Program-made: the position numbers and the translations under genes
Assembly: GCA_023436525.1 (NCBI GenBank)
Contig: JAEZIW010000035.1
Span: 1-17,394, forward strand
Origin: Bacillota bacterium
GTDB lineage: Bacteria; Bacillota; Clostridia; Christensenellales; SZUA-584
Direction: 5' to 3'
Length of the DNA: 17,394 nucleotides
In this document: positions 15,069-17,394 of the stretch, one piece after another
How positions within the stretch are numbered: position 1 is the stretch's first letter
How the letters are laid out: the number at the start of each line of letters is the position of its first letter
The notes under the pieces: generated by a model
The model's database searches: none
Told to the model about the DNA's origin: nothing
Seen by the model: only the letters and a program-made list of their open reading frames with translations

Positions 15069-15073
15069 TGCAG

Positions 15074-15262
15074 ATGGAGGACAAACGCGTCATCGAGGTG
15101 GACGAGTACCAGCAGCGCCTCATTATCGGTTCGCTCAATGAAACGCGCAACGAGCTGGTGGCACAGGGACGTGACACCGACTTTGTGGATGAAACGCTAC
15201 TCGACGTGATGGACGCACCCACCCGGAAGGAGAGAAAACGAAATAAGGAATTAGAGCGATGA
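15074..15262 (+). CDS. Small conserved ICE protein of unknown function
   Basis: A 62-residue acidic-to-basic protein with the helical segment DEYQQRLIIGSLNETRNELV, then a QGRDTDFVDETLLDVMDAPT stretch and a basic tail (RKERKRNKELER). I recall similar small proteins just before the coupling protein gene in Tn1549-like elements, but I know no function. ATG 15074 has GAGGTG 6 nt upstream; ATG 15068, which overlaps the previous stop as TGATG, is an equally coupled alternative. Its stop overlaps the virD4 start as ATGA, so all three genes are probably translated together. Confidence 0.75.
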   Translation: MEDKRVIEVDEYQQRLIIGSLNETRNELVAQGRDTDFVDETLLDVMDAPTRKERKRNKELER

Positions 15263-17046
15263 ATAAACCAAATACGAATAAAACGAGCCTGGTCCTTTGG
15301 GGCCTTGGTCTTCTCCCTGTGGTGTGGGCGGCGTCAATCGTCGCTCCTTTTTTATCTCAAGGACTTTCGGGCATCATGACCGCATTCACAAACGGTATGA
15401 AAGACCCCATGGCTATATCGTGGTGTGCCGACTCGTCTAAAACCATTGCAATCTTCCTGCTGATCTACGGTTTGGGTATCGGCATCTATTACGCCATGAA
15501 ACGCAACTACCGCAAGGGCGAGGAACATGGCAGTGCTAAGTGGGGAGACCCGAAGCAGCTTTGCCGTAAATATGCGGACAAAAGCAAGTCCGATAATATC
15601 CTGCTCTCTCAGAACGTCCGCATAGGGCTGGATGGGCGCAAGCACCGGCGCAATCTCAACGTCATGGTGGTGGGTGGCAGCGGCAGCGGCAAGACGCGCT
15701 TTTATGCCAAGCCCAACGTCATGCAATGCAACACGTCGTTCGTGGTGCTCGACCCAAAAGGCGAGATCCTGCGCGATACGGGGCATCTGCTGAAGCAGCA
15801 GGGCTACGAGCTGCGCATACTCGACCTCATCCACACGGAGAGGTCGCATGGCTACAATCCGTTCATCTATCTTCGGGACGACAAAGATGTACTGAAGCTC
15901 GTCAACAATATCGTACGCAACACTACACCAAAAGGCGCGCAGAGCAACGATCCCTTTTGGGAACGCGCAGAAACGGCGCTCATGGAAGCGCTGATTCTTT
16001 ACCTTGTCCACGAAGCACCACCGCATGAGCAGAACTTCCCCATGGTGATGGAGATGATCGGTGCGGCGGATGTCCGTGAGGATGACGAGGAATACGCGAG
16101 TGTGCTGGACGAGCTGTTTGAGCGGCTGGAGATGCGCGACCCGGAGCATCTGGCAGTTAAGCAGTATCACATCTTTAAACTGGCTGCTGGCAAGACAGCC
16201 AAGAGCATTCTCATCAGCCTTGGTGTGCGGCTGGAGAAGTTTAATCTACCGCAGATCGCGAGCGTGGTCAGCCACGACGAATTGGATTTCCCCACATTGG
16301 GTGAAAAGAAGGTGGCGCTGTTTGCGCTGATTCCCGACAACGATTCGTCGCTGAACTTTATTATCGGAATGCTTTACACCCAGCTCTTTCAGGAGCTTTA
16401 TTACCTTGCTGACCATGTTTACGGCGGGCGGTTGCCCGTTCATGTTCACTGCGTCATGGATGAGTTTGCGAATGTGGCCTTGCCTGATGAATTTGACAAG
16501 ATACTCTCCACCATGCGCTCAAGGGAGATCAGTGTCAGCATCATCCTGCAAAACCTCGCGCAGCTCAAGGCATTATTCGAGAAACAGTGGGAATCTATCG
16601 TGGGTAACTGTGATGAATTCGTTTACCTTGGCGGCAACGAACAGTCCACACATGAGTACATCAGCAAGCTGCTCGGCAAAGCGACCATCGATACCAACAC
16701 CTATGGACAGAGCAAAGGCCGCAGCGGAAACTACTCGACCAACTGGCAAATCACCGGGCGCGAGCTGTATACACCGGATGAAGTGCGCATGCTCGACAAC
16801 CGCTATGCGCTGCTATTCATACGCGGTGAACGCGCCGTGCAGGACGGCAAATATGACATACTGCGCCACCCGAACATCAAGCTGACCGCAGACGGTGGAA
16901 TGCCGTCATATGTTCACGGCCAGATTCCCCTCGCCCTTGATATGGATGACATTCTTCTGGACGGCGATTACGCCGACTTTGAAGTGGTGTCCGACGAGGA
17001 GATCAATAAAATACTCAACAAAGAAACGGAGGAACAAAACAAATGA
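15259..17046 (+). CDS. virD4: VirD4/TraG-type type IV coupling protein
   Basis: A 595-residue membrane ATPase that recruits the relaxase-DNA complex to the mating channel. Two N-terminal membrane segments (about 10-33 and 62-80) are followed by the EEHGSAKWGDPK segment typical of this group. Walker A is GGSGSGKT (139-146), followed by FVVLDPKGEI (161-170). Walker B is HVHCVMDE (395-402) followed by FANVALPD. The C-terminus is acidic. Length is normal for the family. ATG 15259 overlaps the previous stop (ATGA) and has AAGGAA (15245-15250) 8 nt upstream. The stop again overlaps the Maff2 start. Partners are PcfB and the relaxase, on the cytoplasmic face of the membrane. Confidence 0.95.
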   Translation: MNKPNTNKTSLVLWGLGLLPVVWAASIVAPFLSQGLSGIMTAFTNGMKDPMAISWCADSSKTIAIFLLIYGLGIGIYYAMKRNYRKGEEHGSAKWGDPKQLCRKYADKSKSDNILLSQNVRIGLDGRKHRRNLNVMVVGGSGSGKTRFYAKPNVMQCNTSFVVLDPKGEILRDTGHLLKQQGYELRILDLIHTERSHGYNPFIYLRDDKDVLKLVNNIVRNTTPKGAQSNDPFWERAETALMEALILYLVHEAPPHEQNFPMVMEMIGAADVREDDEEYASVLDELFERLEMRDPEHLAVKQYHIFKLAAGKTAKSILISLGVRLEKFNLPQIASVVSHDELDFPTLGEKKVALFALIPDNDSSLNFIIGMLYTQLFQELYYLADHVYGGRLPVHVHCVMDEFANVALPDEFDKILSTMRSREISVSIILQNLAQLKALFEKQWESIVGNCDEFVYLGGNEQSTHEYISKLLGKATIDTNTYGQSKGRSGNYSTNWQITGRELYTPDEVRMLDNRYALLFIRGERAVQDGKYDILRHPNIKLTADGGMPSYVHGQIPLALDMDDILLDGDYADFEVVSDEEINKILNKETEEQNK

Positions 17047-17351
17047 AGATGTCTAAAAAAACGAGGCTGCTTTTCAGCGCCTTCTGTGCCCTTGTGCTTG
17101 TGCTCTCTATCTCGGTGACGGCCTTTGCCGCCGATGACGACCCGATTAAGGTGGTGAGCAACCTGTCGGATTTCATATTCGGCCTGATTCGTGCTATCGG
17201 CCTTATCCTGCTGGCGTTTGGTATCGTGCAGGTGGGCTTGTCGCTCAAGAGCCACGATCCGTCGCAGCGCGCCAACGGCTTTCTGACTCTGGCGGGCGGC
17301 GTAATCATCACCTTCGCCAAAGAGATTCTGAATCTCATCACGGGAGGCTGA
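17043..17351 (+). CDS. Maff2 family membrane protein
   Basis: A 102-residue protein of the Maff2 family, regularly found right after virD4 in these elements. A signal-like segment (about 8-29) ends in AFA, a possible signal peptidase I site after residue 29. Two further hydrophobic segments follow (about 44-68 and 79-99). By size and topology it resembles small VirB2/VirB3-like channel components, but its role is not proven. The start overlaps the virD4 stop (ATGA), and the stop overlaps the next possible start (TGATG). Confidence 0.88.
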   Translation: MKMSKKTRLLFSAFCALVLVLSISVTAFAADDDPIKVVSNLSDFIFGLIRAIGLILLAFGIVQVGLSLKSHDPSQRANGFLTLAGGVIITFAKEILNLITGG

Positions 17352-17356
17352 TGCAT

Positions 17357-17394
17357 ATGTTCAATCTTCCGATTACAGAACCCATGCACATCCA
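17357..17394 (+). CDS. Start of next conjugation gene, truncated by window end (possible TrbL/VirB6-like)
   Basis: ATG 17357 lies 9 nt after GGGAGG (17342-17347) and reads MFNLPITEPMHI to the window end; the in-frame ATG 17351, overlapping the Maff2 stop, is an alternative start. Only 12 residues are visible, too few to identify. In related elements a polytopic TrbL/VirB6-like protein follows Maff2, so that is the expectation from gene order alone. Confidence 0.55.
   Translation, partial: MFNLPITEPMHI

Noticed and set aside
15352..16170. Long antisense open frame (272 codons) opposite virD4
   Set aside because: It lies wholly within a clearly coding gene with strong motifs, has no convincing ribosome site, and its product has no recognisable pattern; long antisense frames are common opposite codon-biased genes.
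1..17394. CRISPR arrays, tRNA or rRNA genes, insertion sequences, attachment sites
   Set aside because: No spaced repeats, cloverleaf-like segments, transposase motifs or integrase gene were seen on either strand.

Overview
The window is an interior piece of an integrative and conjugative element of the Tn1549/CTn type that is widespread in Firmicutes, most likely from an anaerobic clostridial host. The evidence is a gene set in this order: a giant SNF2-type helicase/methyltransferase, a DUF3991/toprim primase-like protein, a DUF3846-YodL protein, MobC, a MOBP-type relaxase, PcfB, an ArdC-like protein, a VirD4-type coupling protein and Maff2. All backbone genes are on the + strand with good Shine-Dalgarno sites, and lines I counted by eye are near 50-55% GC. 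No integrase, att site, VirB4, peptidase or topoisomerase is present, so both ends of the element lie outside the window.

Layout. Positions 1-858 hold the 3' part of an unrecognised AT-rich gene. Positions 859-1082 hold a long hairpin, a possible promoter and an intrinsic terminator. Positions 1088-8062 encode the helicase, which contains a second, overprinted gene (tnpV, 1911-2261) in another frame with its own ribosome binding site. After a terminator at 8084-8112 comes a DNA-processing run: primase-like protein, DUF3846-YodL protein, a probable oriT (9998-10039), mobC and relaxase. Positions 11833-13277 are a strongly AT-rich cargo cassette: a radical SAM/SPASM peptide maturase followed by a 57-residue peptide with its own promoter. 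A terminator at 13342-13370 precedes a tightly overlapping transfer run: pcfB, ardC-like, a small gene, virD4, maff2 and the first codons of the next gene.

How it works together. MobC and the relaxase would nick oriT. The helicase and primase-like proteins would process the transferred strand. PcfB and VirD4 would dock the relaxosome to the secretion channel, of which Maff2 is the first membrane component seen. The ArdC-type domains probably bind or protect incoming single-stranded DNA.

Two things stand out. First, a compact putative RiPP system sits in the conjugation backbone. Its precursor lacks cysteine and ends in four back-to-back aromatic-X-acidic triplets (WQE, YSD, YTD, WID) followed by KW. 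Second, tnpV is overprinted inside the helicase gene, and the helicase linker appears to be the out-of-frame reading of tnpV. All family assignments come from recognising sequence patterns by eye; no database search was run.
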